NCBI GenBank assembly: GCA_029931535.1
Contig: JAQPZY010000833.1
Coordinates: 310,001-374,000, forward strand
Origin: Margaritifera margaritifera
Taxonomy: Eukaryota; Mollusca; Bivalvia; Unionida; Margaritiferidae
Length of the DNA: 64,000 bases
Reading direction: 5' to 3'
Within the stretch, counting starts at the first letter, position 1. Every line of letters starts with the position of its first letter. Under the pieces are notes generated by a model. That model was not told the origin of the DNA. It made no database searches and saw only the letters and a program-made list of their open reading frames with translations. Below are positions 17,040 through 29,140 of this stretch, in pieces. Made by a program: the position numbers and the translations under genes.

Positions 17040-18545
17040 TAATTCCAGGTTGTGAACAAAGGACGGAAACACAGCGTGACGAAAAATCCGTGCCGTCTAC
17101 ATGATTTGCGAAAGAAATAAATTATATCCCGGTAAAGTTATGCATGGAGGTTCTAAAGGCAAGATGTCAAGAGAATTTTGTAGCGGGATTAATGGACAAG
17201 AACTATACTACTACTTCCACTACTACTACTACTACTAATAATAATAAAAATAATGACAATAAAATAAGAAAAGCAATAAATGTAATTACTTGGGTAAATA
17301 TTAGCGCAAAAATTGCGTACGGGTGAAAAACCGATGCCTGGCTGTAATTTTAATAAGACTGCAACGGGAAGGTTAGATTTTGTTTATTTAGACCGAACTC
17401 CCCATGGGTTTTCAATTGTAGTATCCAGTATCGTCCCTTACGTGTGTGTTCTATGTCGGTCCACCCCAGGTTTGATTCAATCGGTAGCATCTCAAGGGAC
17501 TCGACTGAATGTCCAGTCGAGTTGTAGTTGTTGGCGAGTTTCGCGTTGATTTTGTTGCGAATATGGCTTTTGTGATTATTCATTCGCTTTCTGAAATATA
17601 CAGTTTAGCCAACATATTGAGCGGCACAGATCTTGCATGTCAGAAGATAAATTGCATTCTTAGCTCGACATACTAACTTCGAATTGATCGCGTAGCTAAC
17701 TCCTGTTGTCGAACTTCTGAAAGATTCGGTCTCCGTCATATGTTTGCAAATTAGACAACGATTGTCTTTGCAGCGGTATGTGCCTGAAAATGTGCTCTTG
17801 TTTGGAGTTACCTTGACCTTCATGTCCTTGGGATTTTTAGGTCTTGAAATATACCATTCAGACGTTCTGACGATTCAATATGGTGCCAATGCTTCCGAAT
17901 GATCTGTTGTAGGTTTGGGGCATCGGGTGGAAAGTCACCACGAAGGGGACACACTTGTTGGTTTTCTTGGCTTTATATTTCAGGACGGCTCTTCTATCGA
18001 GGAGTCTAGTTTTGTTAATAGCCTCCTCAGTGTTGCTTCTTCTGTATACTCTCATTCTAAGGTGCCCCTTGATCTCTCTTAGTCTCTTCTCAAAGGTAGC
18101 AGGATTAAAGCATATGCATTTGGTACGAACGCACATACCGTAAGGGGTATTTTTATTATGTGCAGGGGGTGGCAGCTGGTCTGGAGTAGATACTTGTGAG
18201 AGTCTGTCGGTTTAGAATATAGGTCAGTTTCTATGTTCCCCTCCAGGAGGATAGATTGAGTACCCAAGAAGATACAGGACCTGTTTGATGACTCCGACGT
18301 TAATTGAATCGTAGGATGGAATTTATTGGCGAATTCAAACAATATTTTTTTATTCTCGCCCGTTTCGATCGATTTCGACTATATGTCATCAATGAATCTA
18401 CACCAGCATAGAGGTCTATAGGGTGCCTCTTTGAGAAGCTTTCGCTCGAGCCTTACCATGAAAATATTGGCATTGCGAAGGTGCCTTTTTTGTGCCCATC
18501 GCAGCCTCATTAATTTGTAGGAAGTGTCGGTTGTTGAATACAACA
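17040..18545 (-). pseudogene. Penelope-like retroelement, copy 1 (degenerate)
   Basis: Read on the minus strand from 18,545, broken frames give an [11 protein letters not shown] segment, the RT core RFIDDI (about 18,390), then TDLYSKPTDSHKYLLQTSCH (about 18,200) and LLDRRAVLKYKAKKTNK (about 17,980). Next come a Cys-rich linker (CKDNRCLICKHM) and a GIY-YIG-type endonuclease start (NAIYLLTCKICAAQYVG, about 17,620) and tail (GHSVESLEMLPIE). This order is RT followed by GIY-YIG, the hallmark of Penelope-like elements. There are several frameshifts, so it is inactive. The 5' end stops at a CT/TA microsatellite. The 3' flank matches copy 2 at 56,570. Confidence 0.85.
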
Positions 18546-18581
18546 TTTTTTAACTTGAGAACTATCTATCTATCCATCCAC

Positions 18582-18722
<141 letters not shown>

Positions 18723-18792
18723 TATATGAATGAATGACCTAATGTGTTCTTAGTCAAGCAAAATAAAGAAATACACCTTCTGTCTTGCGCAG

Positions 18793-19033
18793 GTTACTTG
18801 CCTGTTCCGACGGAAAAAGAAATCAGACGTTGTTGACATGGTCGAAGACGAGAAGCAGGCGACTCTGCCAAAGGGGAGGAAAATTCACATCGACAGGTCA
18901 GGGAGGTCGCGGAAAGCTTTGAAGATGGAAAATATGCAGAACGGACCTGTACATAGACCTGAAGTGAAATCGGCTCCCTCCACACCGTGCGGTACGCGAC
19001 GTTTGGCTTTCCTACCCTCAGAACACCCAACAG
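18793..19033 (+). CDS. Host gene exon 2
   Basis: An acceptor (TTGCGCAG) precedes 18793 and a donor (GTCAGA) follows 19033. The exon enters in phase 0, matching exon 1, and leaves in phase 1. It encodes 80 residues, Lys/Arg-rich with no stop: VTCLFRRKKKSDVVDM near the start and PEVKSAPSTPCGTRRLAF near the end. I recognise no domain; the sequence looks disordered and basic. Confidence 0.5.
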
Positions 19034-20165
19034 GTCAGAAGGGTTTTTGTTAATTTAATTTAAAATTGTATTATTATTTTGAGGCTGAGTTTGAAAGAAG
19101 TTTTGAGAATTAATGACTGTTAGTGGTATGAAGTGTCAGCAAGGGATGAGGAAACCGGAGAGTTGAGTGAACCACCAACCTGGGATCATGGTCGCAAGCC
19201 ACGGGAGAAAATCCGCTGTGCTCCTTCATCACCTGTGGCCGCATGTGCGGACATTTCTATGCATAAACCTGTTTAATTAATCACTGCGTTCGTGAGTAAA
19301 TCTTTCTCGCCATTACGACCCAACATGACCTTTTACGCTGTGTGAATAAGCCAATCAAAGTCACTCTTCCAAGCACAGCCACTTATCAATCAATAAAACG
19401 GGCATTTTCATCTATATGTAGGAGATTGTTACATTGTATTGCTGATGACGTAGTTTTATGCGTACTCATGAACAACGGGGAAATCTCAGCACAGACACGG
19501 GTGATAAAGGAGCGTAGCGGATTATCGCCCGTGGCTTTAGACGACTGTTGAGATGCTAAGCGAATGTATTATCACTGCGTGATCCAGGTCTTAGGGGAAT
19601 GTTTTGAAATAATACTTATCGACCCGTGTCCCGGTTCTTTTCGAGATAGCACACATGTACCTGCCTTGATAATGTTAGCGTTCAGTTCAATTTAGTTTTA
19701 TCGTTTATTTTCATAAGTATGTATATATTCATAAAGCACATATTATAAATATTGTTTGGTTTAGAATGTCATACAACTCTGAATGGAAACTCTGAGACGG
19801 TAATCAACAAGAGTTGGAAAAGAGAGGATGGACAGATATAAGTAATTTGTATGAGAAACCACTGCAATAATAATCTCATATTTTAAACGCTTCGCACACA
19901 AATTCAGCCAAGTGTACATATTGCTTTCTTATTGCTACAAGTTATCAGTTGAATGCACTTATATATGGATGGTGTGTTCCACAATTACGTTTTAATCACA
20001 TTTAGATGTAAATTAGTAAATATTTCATATTATAAATGATATTCAGCTTCAATATCGTGACGATCACATATCATACAATATCTTTAACTTCTATCCATCC
20101 TATTTCTTCCGTATATCCCAGTTTCAGTTTTTAAATTATGAGAAGAGACTGGAAGTTTTGTCAAG
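19034..20165. other. Intronic DNA, nothing firm
   Basis: A short tRNA-like/SINE-like patch may lie near 19,150-19,260, but the boxes are weak. Confidence 0.3.
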
Positions 20166-20291
20166 CTGATCTATTTTTATGGCTAGACAAGGATCAGTTT
20201 TTATGGTTAGACAAGGATCTATTTTTATGGTTAGACAAGGATATATTTTTATGGTTAGACAAGGATTTATTTTTATGGTTAGACAAGGATC
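20166..20291 (+). repeat. 24-bp minisatellite, five copies
   Basis: The unit GATCTATTTTTATGGTTAGA plus CAAG repeats in frame and encodes an 8-residue period (LFLWLDKD). It sits in a 63-codon frame, which is most likely accidental. Confidence 0.8.
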
Positions 20292-20774
20292 TGAAATATT
20301 ATATTTGTCCTAAGTCAGTGTTTAAATAACGACAGCTTATCCGAAGTTTGTAACATTTTGATGCAGTCTGGTACAAAATCATATTTAACCCTTTATTCTT
20401 TAGAAATTTGAATAAACTTAGAGCAATTTAACGAATCAGGAAACATAGAAACTGTACCAAACTCAAATCGCTTTAAAGTGTTGTTAAATTAATAATCCAG
20501 TTAATACCATTACTAAATTTACTTTCAATAAATAACTGTCTACACGCTGTGCTCAATATAATATTTTCAGAACTTATAATTATAAATACAAAATTTAACT
20601 AATTTAACTAACCTTAAGTATTTAAGAGTAATTCTTCCAAGTTCACCGTATATAGCAACTTTAGAAGTATTTAATTTTACATTTGACAATATTTTAAAAA
20701 TGTCATTGTACACGTTGAAAGGGGGCAAGCTTGTTGAAAACCCATATCTCTGCTACACAATAAATACAACACTG

Positions 20775-20779
<5 letters not shown>

Positions 20780-20833
<54 letters not shown>
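20780..20833. repeat. (TA)n microsatellite
   Basis: Pure TA tract of about 54 nt. Confidence 0.95.
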
Positions 20834-20836
<3 letters not shown>

Positions 20837-20839
20837 TTT

Positions 20840-21526
20840 AACATTCATTATAATCCAAGTAACATTTTTTTTTCTTCAAATTACAAATAAGCATACTGAC
20901 TTGCTTTTAAAGCCGTATCAGCCACTTTCTGTTGCTCTTACTGTACAGTATAAATACATTTGTTCGGTATAACCTGAATCACTGGTAACACCTTACACTC
21001 TTCCGCCTTAAGAATTATACTGAATTACCAGCGGTCCCTATTTTTGTAACTTTACACAGAGAGTTTTGCTTATCAATGTGTTGTTAGACGTGTCTTTATT
21101 TAACTACAAAAGTTTGTGCTCCTTTAGACCAAGCCATTGTTAAAGCTATATTCCATCACAAATAATTGGAATGTGTTAAATTAAGTAATATGATTTTTTT
21201 TAGCTAAACGAATGATGAAAATGAAGTGAAATAAAATTCCACCAGACACGATACAACAATGGGGCGAGCCGGGGATCTTCTTATGACCCATCTACCCTGT
21301 AAACCAGCATGCAAATGAGCTTACTTATTTTCCAATAAATTTGTCTTCAATCAAGCGTAATACCATCTAAATAAACCGTAGGTATGGTCAGCGTGGCAAA
21401 TACATCTATAAACAGTTCACCTATTAATAACCCAAGGGTCGGCAAAGTAAAGAGGACAGCACGTGCTCTAGCCGTCCTAGTGTAACTATTAGAAGACTAG
21501 TACAGTTATCGTACTGAATCCCAAAC
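20840..21526. other. Intronic DNA, nothing recognised
   Basis: AT-rich unique-looking sequence. Confidence 0.35.
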
Positions 21527-23055
21527 CTGTTCTATCTATAAGATAACGGTACATATCTCTGTTCTGTCTATAAGATAACGGTACATATCTCTGTTCTATT
21601 TATAAGATAACGGTACATATCTCTGTTCTATTTATAAGATAACGGTACATATCTCTGTTCTATTTATAAGATAACGGTACATATCTCTGTTCTATTTATA
21701 AGATAACGGTACATATCTCTGTTCTATCTATAAGATAACGGTACATATCTCTGTTCTGTCTATAAGATAACGGTACATATCTCTGTTCTGTCTATAAGAT
21801 AACGGTACATATCTCTGTTCTATTTATAAGATAACGGTACATATCTCTGTTCTGTCTATAAGATAACGGTACATATCTCTGTTCTGTCTATAAGATAACG
21901 GTACATATCTCTGTTCTGTCTATAAGATAACGGTACATATCTCTGTTCTGTCTATAAGATAACGGTACATATCTCTGTTCTATTTATAAGATAACGGTAC
22001 ATATCTCTGTTCTATTTATAAGATAACGGTACATATCTCTGTTCTATTTATAAGATAACGGTACATATCTCTGTTCTATTTATAAGATAACGGTACATAT
22101 CTCTGTTCTATTTAAAAGATAACGGTACATATCTCTTTTCTGTCTATAAGATAACGGTACATATCTCTGTTCTATTTATAAGATAACGGTACATATCTCT
22201 GTTCTATTTATAAGATAACGGTACATATCTCTGTTCTATTTATAAGATAACGGTACATATCTCTGTTCTATTTATAAGATAACGGTACATATCTCTTTTC
22301 TGTCTATAAGATAACGGTACATATCTCTGTTCTGTCTATAAGATAACGGTACATATCTCTTTTCTGTCTATAAGATAACGGTACATATCTCTGTTCTGTC
22401 TATAAGATAACGATACATATCTCTGTTCTATTTATAAGATAACGGTACATATCTCTGTTCTGTCTATAAGATAACGGTACATATCTCTGTTCTATTTATA
22501 AGATAACGGTACATATCTCTGTTCTATTTATAAGATAACGGTACATATCTGTTCTGTCTATAAGATAACGGTACACATCTCTGTTCTGTCTATAAGATAA
22601 CGGTACACATCTCTGTTCTGTCTATAAGATAACGGTACACATCTCTGTTCTGTCTATAAGATAACGGTACATATCTCTGTTCTATCTATAAGATAACGGT
22701 ACATATCTCTTTTCTGTCTATAAGATAACGGTACATATCTCTGTTCTATCTATAAGATAACGGTACATATCTGTTCTGTCTATAAGATAACGGTACATAT
22801 CTCTGTTCTATCTATAAGATAACGGTACATATCTCTTTTCTATCTATAATATAACGGTACATATCTGTTCTGTCTATAAGATAACGGTACATATCTCTGT
22901 TCTATTTATAAGATAACGGTACATATCTCTGTTCTGTCTATAAGATAACGGTACATATCTCTGTTCTATCTATAAGATAACGGTACATATCTCTGTTCTA
23001 TCTATAAGATAACGGTACATATCTCTGTTCTATCTATAAGATAGCGGTACATATA
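21527..23055. repeat. Satellite array, 34-bp unit, about 45 copies
   Basis: The unit contains CTATAAGATAACGGTACATA followed by TCTCTGTTC. Units differ mainly at one dinucleotide before TATAAGATA: ATC, GTC or ATT types, with rarer deletions of two bases (CATATCTGTTC) and TTTTC variants. The array is otherwise nearly uniform, so it is young or is being homogenised. Confidence 0.95.
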
Positions 23056-23059
23056 TGTC

Positions 23060-23600
23060 TAATAGACATAGGTATATTGGCACATGAGAGAACTAAGGGT
23101 CGATCATTTCATGTGGAATAATGGGTCTTAGCTACAATATTTAACTAATCCTGGAAGTAAAAAGGAAAGACGATTGCTTTCAAAGATATGAAAATCTATG
23201 GCACTACTTGAACTGCGCTGATATAGTGGTATTTAATGAATTGTTGGCTTTAGTCCGGTAATTTCGAGCAATCAAAATTCTGTATTTTCAGGGAAAAAGG
23301 AATCTTATTAAAATCGAGATCTCCAAAACAGAAGATATATGACAAGCACCAATACGAGGTCGCGTACTGTTGACCTTTTGATTCACCAATCAAATTATAG
23401 TCTTCATTTTTCTGAAAATGAAACCTTGATGTTGAACATATTGTTATTGATAATAATACTCCCTGAGACGAAATGCACAGTTTATATTACATGCTACTAA
23501 CATTGAATGGGTTGGGAATGACAAAAGTCATAACAACATAAACTTATACCAGTGACTGTTGGATCTACTTTTTAAAGTAGATCTTGGTTTTAATCAAATT
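23060..23600. other. Intronic DNA, nothing recognised
   Basis: No coding or repeat signal supported. Confidence 0.35.
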
Positions 23601-23671
23601 GATCAAACTAGACTTACCCATTTTTGTAAATGTGGGCCATAACGTCGAAGTAGACCTAAAAAACGTCGATC

Positions 23672-23960
23672 GGAACATTTTCGGCCTTTTCCGTCAAGTC
23701 GAGAAAGAAACCTCGGATGTAATTCGCCGCCAGCGAGAACTGTATTCGGAAAACTTTTTGCTCATATGGCACAATATGGCGACGAAAAGAGACAAAGTAA
23801 CAATCAGAACATTGTCGGCCTTTTTCTGTCGCAACATATGTGGTGCACTCCGCCAGAGGCGAAGCACCAAACCCATCAAATGTATGTGTATTCCTAAAAC
23901 TACATCCGATGTTATTTATCGACTTGACTGAAATGGCCGAGCGATGTTCCAATTGAAGCA
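23672..23960. repeat. Inverted-repeat element (arms of about 50 nt)
   Basis: GGAACATTTTCGGCC ... GTCAAGTCGAGAAAG ... CGGATGTA (23,672-23,723) matches the complement of 23,897-23,957 (GGAACATCGCTCGGCC ... GTCAAGTCGATAAAT ... CGGATGTAG). It is probably a MITE-like foldback. The 107-115-codon frames here on both strands are by-products. Confidence 0.6.
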
Positions 23961-24600
23961 ATGTGGAACGTAAACACAAAAGTTAGCCTCGTTAAAAAAA
24001 ACAAAAAACAAAAACACAAAAAAAAAACACGGTATGTCCATGAGTGTACACTGTAGTAACACTGTTTTTAACCATCAAATCTCAGGTTTTCCGAAAAGTG
24101 AACAGATCAAACAAGACGATCTGGGTTGATTTCGGAGTTAATAAAACTATTAAATAAGCCGGGAGATACAGTATTAAAATGGTTTTGGGAGGGAAAGCTG
24201 CTTTTCTTGAGATATATAATAGTATCATATAATATTACTTTGTTCTAAAAATTGCAAAGCGAGTGTAATTTAGAAAAAGGTAAACAGGTTCGTAATGTCG
24301 AACAATAATCAGACAAAACTAACATATAGGCTTCCAAGGTACCAAGAAAAACCGACTGCCTCTAAGCTAGCAAGGAGCTTGACTCCAACATTTTTTTTAG
24401 TGTTTTTTAGGGTGTAAATGTTTAAAATGAATAAGAATGATATGCTTAGATAGCCTCGAAAATAATATATTTAGAGTATTAGTTGTATATAGTATTATAT
24501 AGTAGATCCCTTGTCAATTCTTACCATTTTTTTTGTATATTGGGTTTTTTTCTCCAGAAAAAGAATATCTATATAGATTCTTCTAAACAAATTTTTCCTT
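23961..24600. other. AT-rich DNA left of the decayed Polinton element
   Basis: A-rich tract near 23,994-24,031. No gene seen. Confidence 0.35.
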
Positions 24601-24609
24601 TTCTTTTTT

Positions 24610-25145
24610 ACTAGCCTATACAGGATACATTTTTAGGCTCCTATGTTTTTTATTATTACATTTAGCTATCATTTCTGGTAAAACATACAAATATTTATTT
24701 GTGTTATTTGCTGTGAAGTACTTCCACATTATATCCTTTAATATTGGATTAAATCTTTCAACAACCACATCTTTGTCTTCATTGTAAATGTGATACATTT
24801 CAATATTGTTTTCATGCAACCATTACAAACATATTTTGTTATAAAATTCACTACACCGGTCTGCCCATAATTTCTTAGGCTTCCTCACGTTTGTGATTTT
24901 TTTATCATAAAACCAGCATTGGCTATATCAGTTCCAGTTTCATTATGGACTGGTATGTTCCATGCGTATTTACCAAATGAATCAATAACGGTAATATTTA
25001 TATATCATTTATTCCAGTTACTAATTATTTATATCAACTAAATCGGCGGACCATATCGTTTTTATTTTATCTGTCAGGATACGGCGTTGAGTAAATTTTC
25101 GTATGATCGATTTATGCAACTTATCAGCTAGTTGTGCAGTCCATT
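24610..25145 (-). pseudogene. Polinton-type retrovirus-like integrase, degenerate
   Basis: Read from about 25,140 downwards, broken frames give LADKLHKSIIRKFTQRR, IKTIWSADLVDI, KPKKLWADRCSEFYNK, then YHIYNEDKDVVVERFNPILK and MWKYFTANNTNKYLYVLPEM (24,616-24,819). These match the DDE core order of Maverick integrases: the D of ADLVD, the D of WADR(C/G)SEF and the E of VVERFN are present. Several stops lie between the first and second Asp. This enzyme would normally insert the element. It lies at the left (3') end of the fossil array. Confidence 0.8.
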
Positions 25146-25206
25146 TTGGGTCACTCAACGACTTTTCCCGTGTTTTGATTTTTCTAACCTAAGCTTAAGT
25201 TTAGGG

Positions 25207-25440
25207 CTAATAATAGGCCTTACAATGAAGTTTCAATTCTTTTTGGCTCAGTGTTTTACCCTTATGTACATTTATCTCATCCGACATTTGTTTGTCACAT
25301 TGATTTTTGTTAGTAGGATTTTCATGATGACAGTAGTCATAGCACATACATATGCCATCAAGCTGATTGACTGGCGGTCCATATTTTAATGGATTTCCAG
25401 GACCACGGTATCTGTAAGAGAGGGGAGAGTCAGTCCACAC
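25207..25440 (-). pseudogene. Phospholipase A2-like (parvovirus VP1-type) domain
   Basis: The frame contains YRYRGPGNPLKYGPPVNQLD, matching the calcium-loop YLGPGN motif, and ICMCYDYCHH where secreted/viral PLA2 enzymes have the catalytic HDxCY. The catalytic His is replaced by Tyr, so this copy is probably dead. PLA2 domains help some small DNA viruses cross endosomal membranes and occur in some Maverick-like elements. Upstream in the same frame are a stop and then a zinc-ribbon module (25,620), so the two may once have been fused. Confidence 0.7.
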
Positions 25441-25479
25441 TTTGGTAACAATGGCATGATTGCATGATGCTCAGTTTAC

Positions 25480-25781
25480 TGCCTTTTTTGATCGAAGAAA
25501 TCTTGTTTTTCCAGTACTACCACAATTACCTTTCATGATATTCCTGCCAGAGTTTGCTTGTGTGATAACTTCATTATTTGCATCGGTTTCTTTTCTGCGT
25601 CTCAAGCAATATAATTTCATATCTATATAATTATATTACATAGTTTTCGGCTGATTTTATTCTTCTTTCTTCCACATATTGTGCATATTTATTTCATAAT
25701 CTTCTTGCCATTTTTATTTTGTGTGATAACTTCATTATTTGTATCAGTGTCTTTTTTACATCTTAGGCAATATGATTTCAT
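25480..25781 (-). pseudogene. Tandem pair of zinc-ribbon modules (DUF5679-like)
   Basis: Two ATGs, at 25,781 and 25,620, each begin a near-identical module: MKSYCLRCKKDTDTNNEVIT and MKLYCLRRRKETDANNEVIT. Both continue into a Lys/Gly stretch and a second CxxC-like part (ICTICGRKKNK in the upstream one; GNCGSTGKTRF in the other). The M-K-x-Y-C-x-x-C-x-K pattern is that of small zinc-ribbon proteins found in giant viruses and Mavericks. The upstream copy has a stop inside. The downstream copy has lost a Cys in the first pair. Confidence 0.65.
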
Positions 25782-25874
25782 ATATATATAATTATATTAC
25801 ATAATTTGCTGCATTTTGTTTTATAAATGTTTCATTAAAAAAGGGTCCCTAAACTTAAATAATATATTAATTGG

Positions 25875-26290
25875 TTACTCACCTTTATAACGTTGGATTA
25901 TGTAATACACACAGCAATATCCACACATAACTGAATCAATATGTTGTATATGCGTACTATTATAAATAATTGGCTTGTTGCTTTGTATCATACACATTTT
26001 AATAATATCACGTGGGGGCGGGCCAACTGAATCAGAATATTAAATATCATCATTTTTAGGATCATTATAAATAGCAACCCAATGTGTACCATTTCCTTCA
26101 AAATAGTCTTCAATATTAACAATGATGCTTTCATTTGGTTTTATATTTTTGGCAACATATGTTTGCTAAAACAATCCCATAAATTGTTTATCTTATTGTT
26201 TCATAATTCTTTCAGTTTGTAAATTTGTAAGACGTTTTTCGTATATTATTTGGGGTATTTTCCTTGTTAAAAAAGATAAATTTTGAGCTA
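25875..26290 (-). pseudogene. Adenain-like (Ulp1-type) cysteine protease, degenerate
   Basis: From about 26,290 down to a stop at 25,875 the frame gives KPNESIIVNIEDYFEGNG, THWVAIYNDPKNDD, YSDSVGPPPRDIIKMCM, then IQHIDSVMCGYCCVYYIIQR. Catalytic His (THWV), Asp (SDS), Gln/His region and Cys (MCGYC) are all in place, the classic adenovirus-type protease order found in Polintons, where the enzyme matures capsid proteins. At least two in-frame stops (one next to NDDI, others upstream) make it inactive. Confidence 0.8.
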
Positions 26291-26329
26291 ACTGTTTTAA
26301 TACATTTACCAGGTGGTTCTGGTAAATGT

Positions 26330-26525
26330 TAATCCTCAGCCTGTTCCTAATATACCCGGGATACCCGGTAAAAGACTTCTAGCAATACCATCAGGCATTG
26401 GACCAATAAACCCTGATTGTTTACTTTGTTTTAATTATGCACGCGATAACTTGAGATCAAGACCGTGATTCTTGGTTTTTGCTTTCATAATAAGTTTTAT
26501 TTCTGCCTTTGTTAACATAAATTGT
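26330..26525 (-). pseudogene. Remnant of a small Gly/Leu-rich viral protein
   Basis: The minus strand gives LTKAEIKLIMKAKTKNHGLD followed by a stop and then SGFIGPMPDGIARSLLPGIP. Small proteins with a basic helix and a Gly/Leu hydrophobic end lie next to the protease or capsid genes in Maverick elements. The match is by pattern only. Confidence 0.4.
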
Positions 26526-26985
26526 CACTCCCATGTAATTTAGACGGGTTAAGTCTAAGTGCAGTTTGTTAAAGTGTTTCTCTGTTTGCATGCTCTCGTA
26601 ATTTATCTTTTCGACTTTATAATCAACTCAATCCGAATTCAATGTATCGTATCTTATATTATTATATTATATTAAATACGATTGCTTCTTACGTCATATT
26701 TTCATAATACCAGACCCATCTGTGGCATTCTATGTTGCCCCATTGATAGCACCACTAGCGGCGGCTAACCCTAGTGTAGAAAGAACCCTCACTAACATAG
26801 GCAATCTCTTTTGTATAAGGGATTTTGTAAATGGTAAAATAGCAAGAATAAAACCGCATTGTTTTCTTAGCTGGTTTTTTGTTAGTTTGTATACAAAATC
26901 ATAAGGTCGTTGTTTTGCTACAAGGAATTTAGAACATTGCTGTTTAATTATAAATAATGAATCCGTAAGTTGAAACCTGTGACTT
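26526..26985. other. Stretch within the fossil element, no domain recognised
   Basis: AT-rich, with short frames only. A plus-strand frame at 26,722-26,904 (rich in A, L, N) has no recognisable motif. Confidence 0.3.
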
Positions 26986-26989
26986 TAAT

Positions 26990-28193
<1,204 letters not shown>

Positions 28194-28289
28194 ATTTTTT
28201 TACTACCGCATACTATTTGCAAATGTCTCAACTAATGGCCAAAGTTCTTATAATATCGTATATTGCCTCCATTTTGGATGCCCATGATT

Positions 28290-28562
28290 TCTTTCATATG
28301 CTAATTTAGAAAAGTTAGATAATTGTTTGAAAATATTTATACATTGTCGCTATAACTCTTTTTACTATTCCATCTTTTTCTTATCAGATCAATAAAATCA
28401 TAGTCAGTCTTCTTCTTTTTTTTTAAAAACACATTTGTCAATATTATTACATGCTTCCAATGTTAATTCAGATGGTTTATTAGGGTCAATATACAACTTT
28501 CCAAAACATAAATCATCATCCAATTTGTAAGATTTCGTAGGTACATATTCAATCATATTATA
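28290..28562 (-). pseudogene. Unknown small gene remnant at the right of the fossil element
   Basis: The minus strand from about 28,560 gives MIEYVPTKSYKLDDDLCFGK and PNKPSELTLEACNNIDKCVF, then stops. Polar, with conserved-looking spacing but no family recognised. It lies just upstream of the capsid remnant on the same strand. Confidence 0.4.
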
Positions 28563-28744
28563 TTTTCACTCCTGTACCTGTTTTAGTTTGGTTCCCAAAG
28601 CTTTAGCTTGTTCTCTTTCCTTTTCTCATAAGCTTGTGTCCTTCCTTGTTCTCTTTCTTGAGCTGTTTTATTTATTGCTTTCTTTGGCTAATATTGTACC
28701 TCGTTGTATCCTTGATTCCCCCCCCCCCATAATAATAATAATAA

Positions 28745-28990
28745 GAAACCCACTATAAAATCTCTTTCTAGATACTTCAAAACACCATAAAATCTCATTT
28801 CTGACCCTCTTTAAACACCCTCGAAAACACCATTCTAGACCTCCTCTTTTTTGAATATCATCCCCGACTCTCTAAAACACATATAAATCTCATTCCAGAC
28901 CTTGTAAAACACTATAAAACTGAAAAGAAAACAAAAATCATTCCTGACCCTAAAAACACTATGAAATGTCATTCTAGATCCTCAGAAATG
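28745..28990. repeat. Degenerate minisatellite, unit about 35-45 bp
   Basis: Recurring CATTCTAGACC / AAAACACTATAAAATCTCAT segments, about six decayed copies. Confidence 0.6.
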
Positions 28991-29140
28991 CATATTTAAT
29001 ATATTCTGTAATCACCAAGAATGATATCGTTTTTGTTGTCGAGACACTTCTCACAGCTGAGATCACAAGAACCTTCTGCGGTATCCTTGCTGCTCGTAGA
29101 AGTTCCACTTTCTGTAACAGGTGTTTCGATGGTGCTATTG

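Noticed and set aside
20138..20329. A small gene with LFLWLDKD repeats
   Set aside because: The frame is produced by a 24-bp minisatellite, which any in-frame period will keep open; no promoter or homologue is evident.
21527..23055. CRISPR-like array
   Set aside because: Units are contiguous with no unique spacers, so this is a satellite in a eukaryotic genome.
23584..23979. Frames of 107 and 115 codons on opposite strands
   Set aside because: They are a by-product of a GC-richer inverted repeat and show no known motif.
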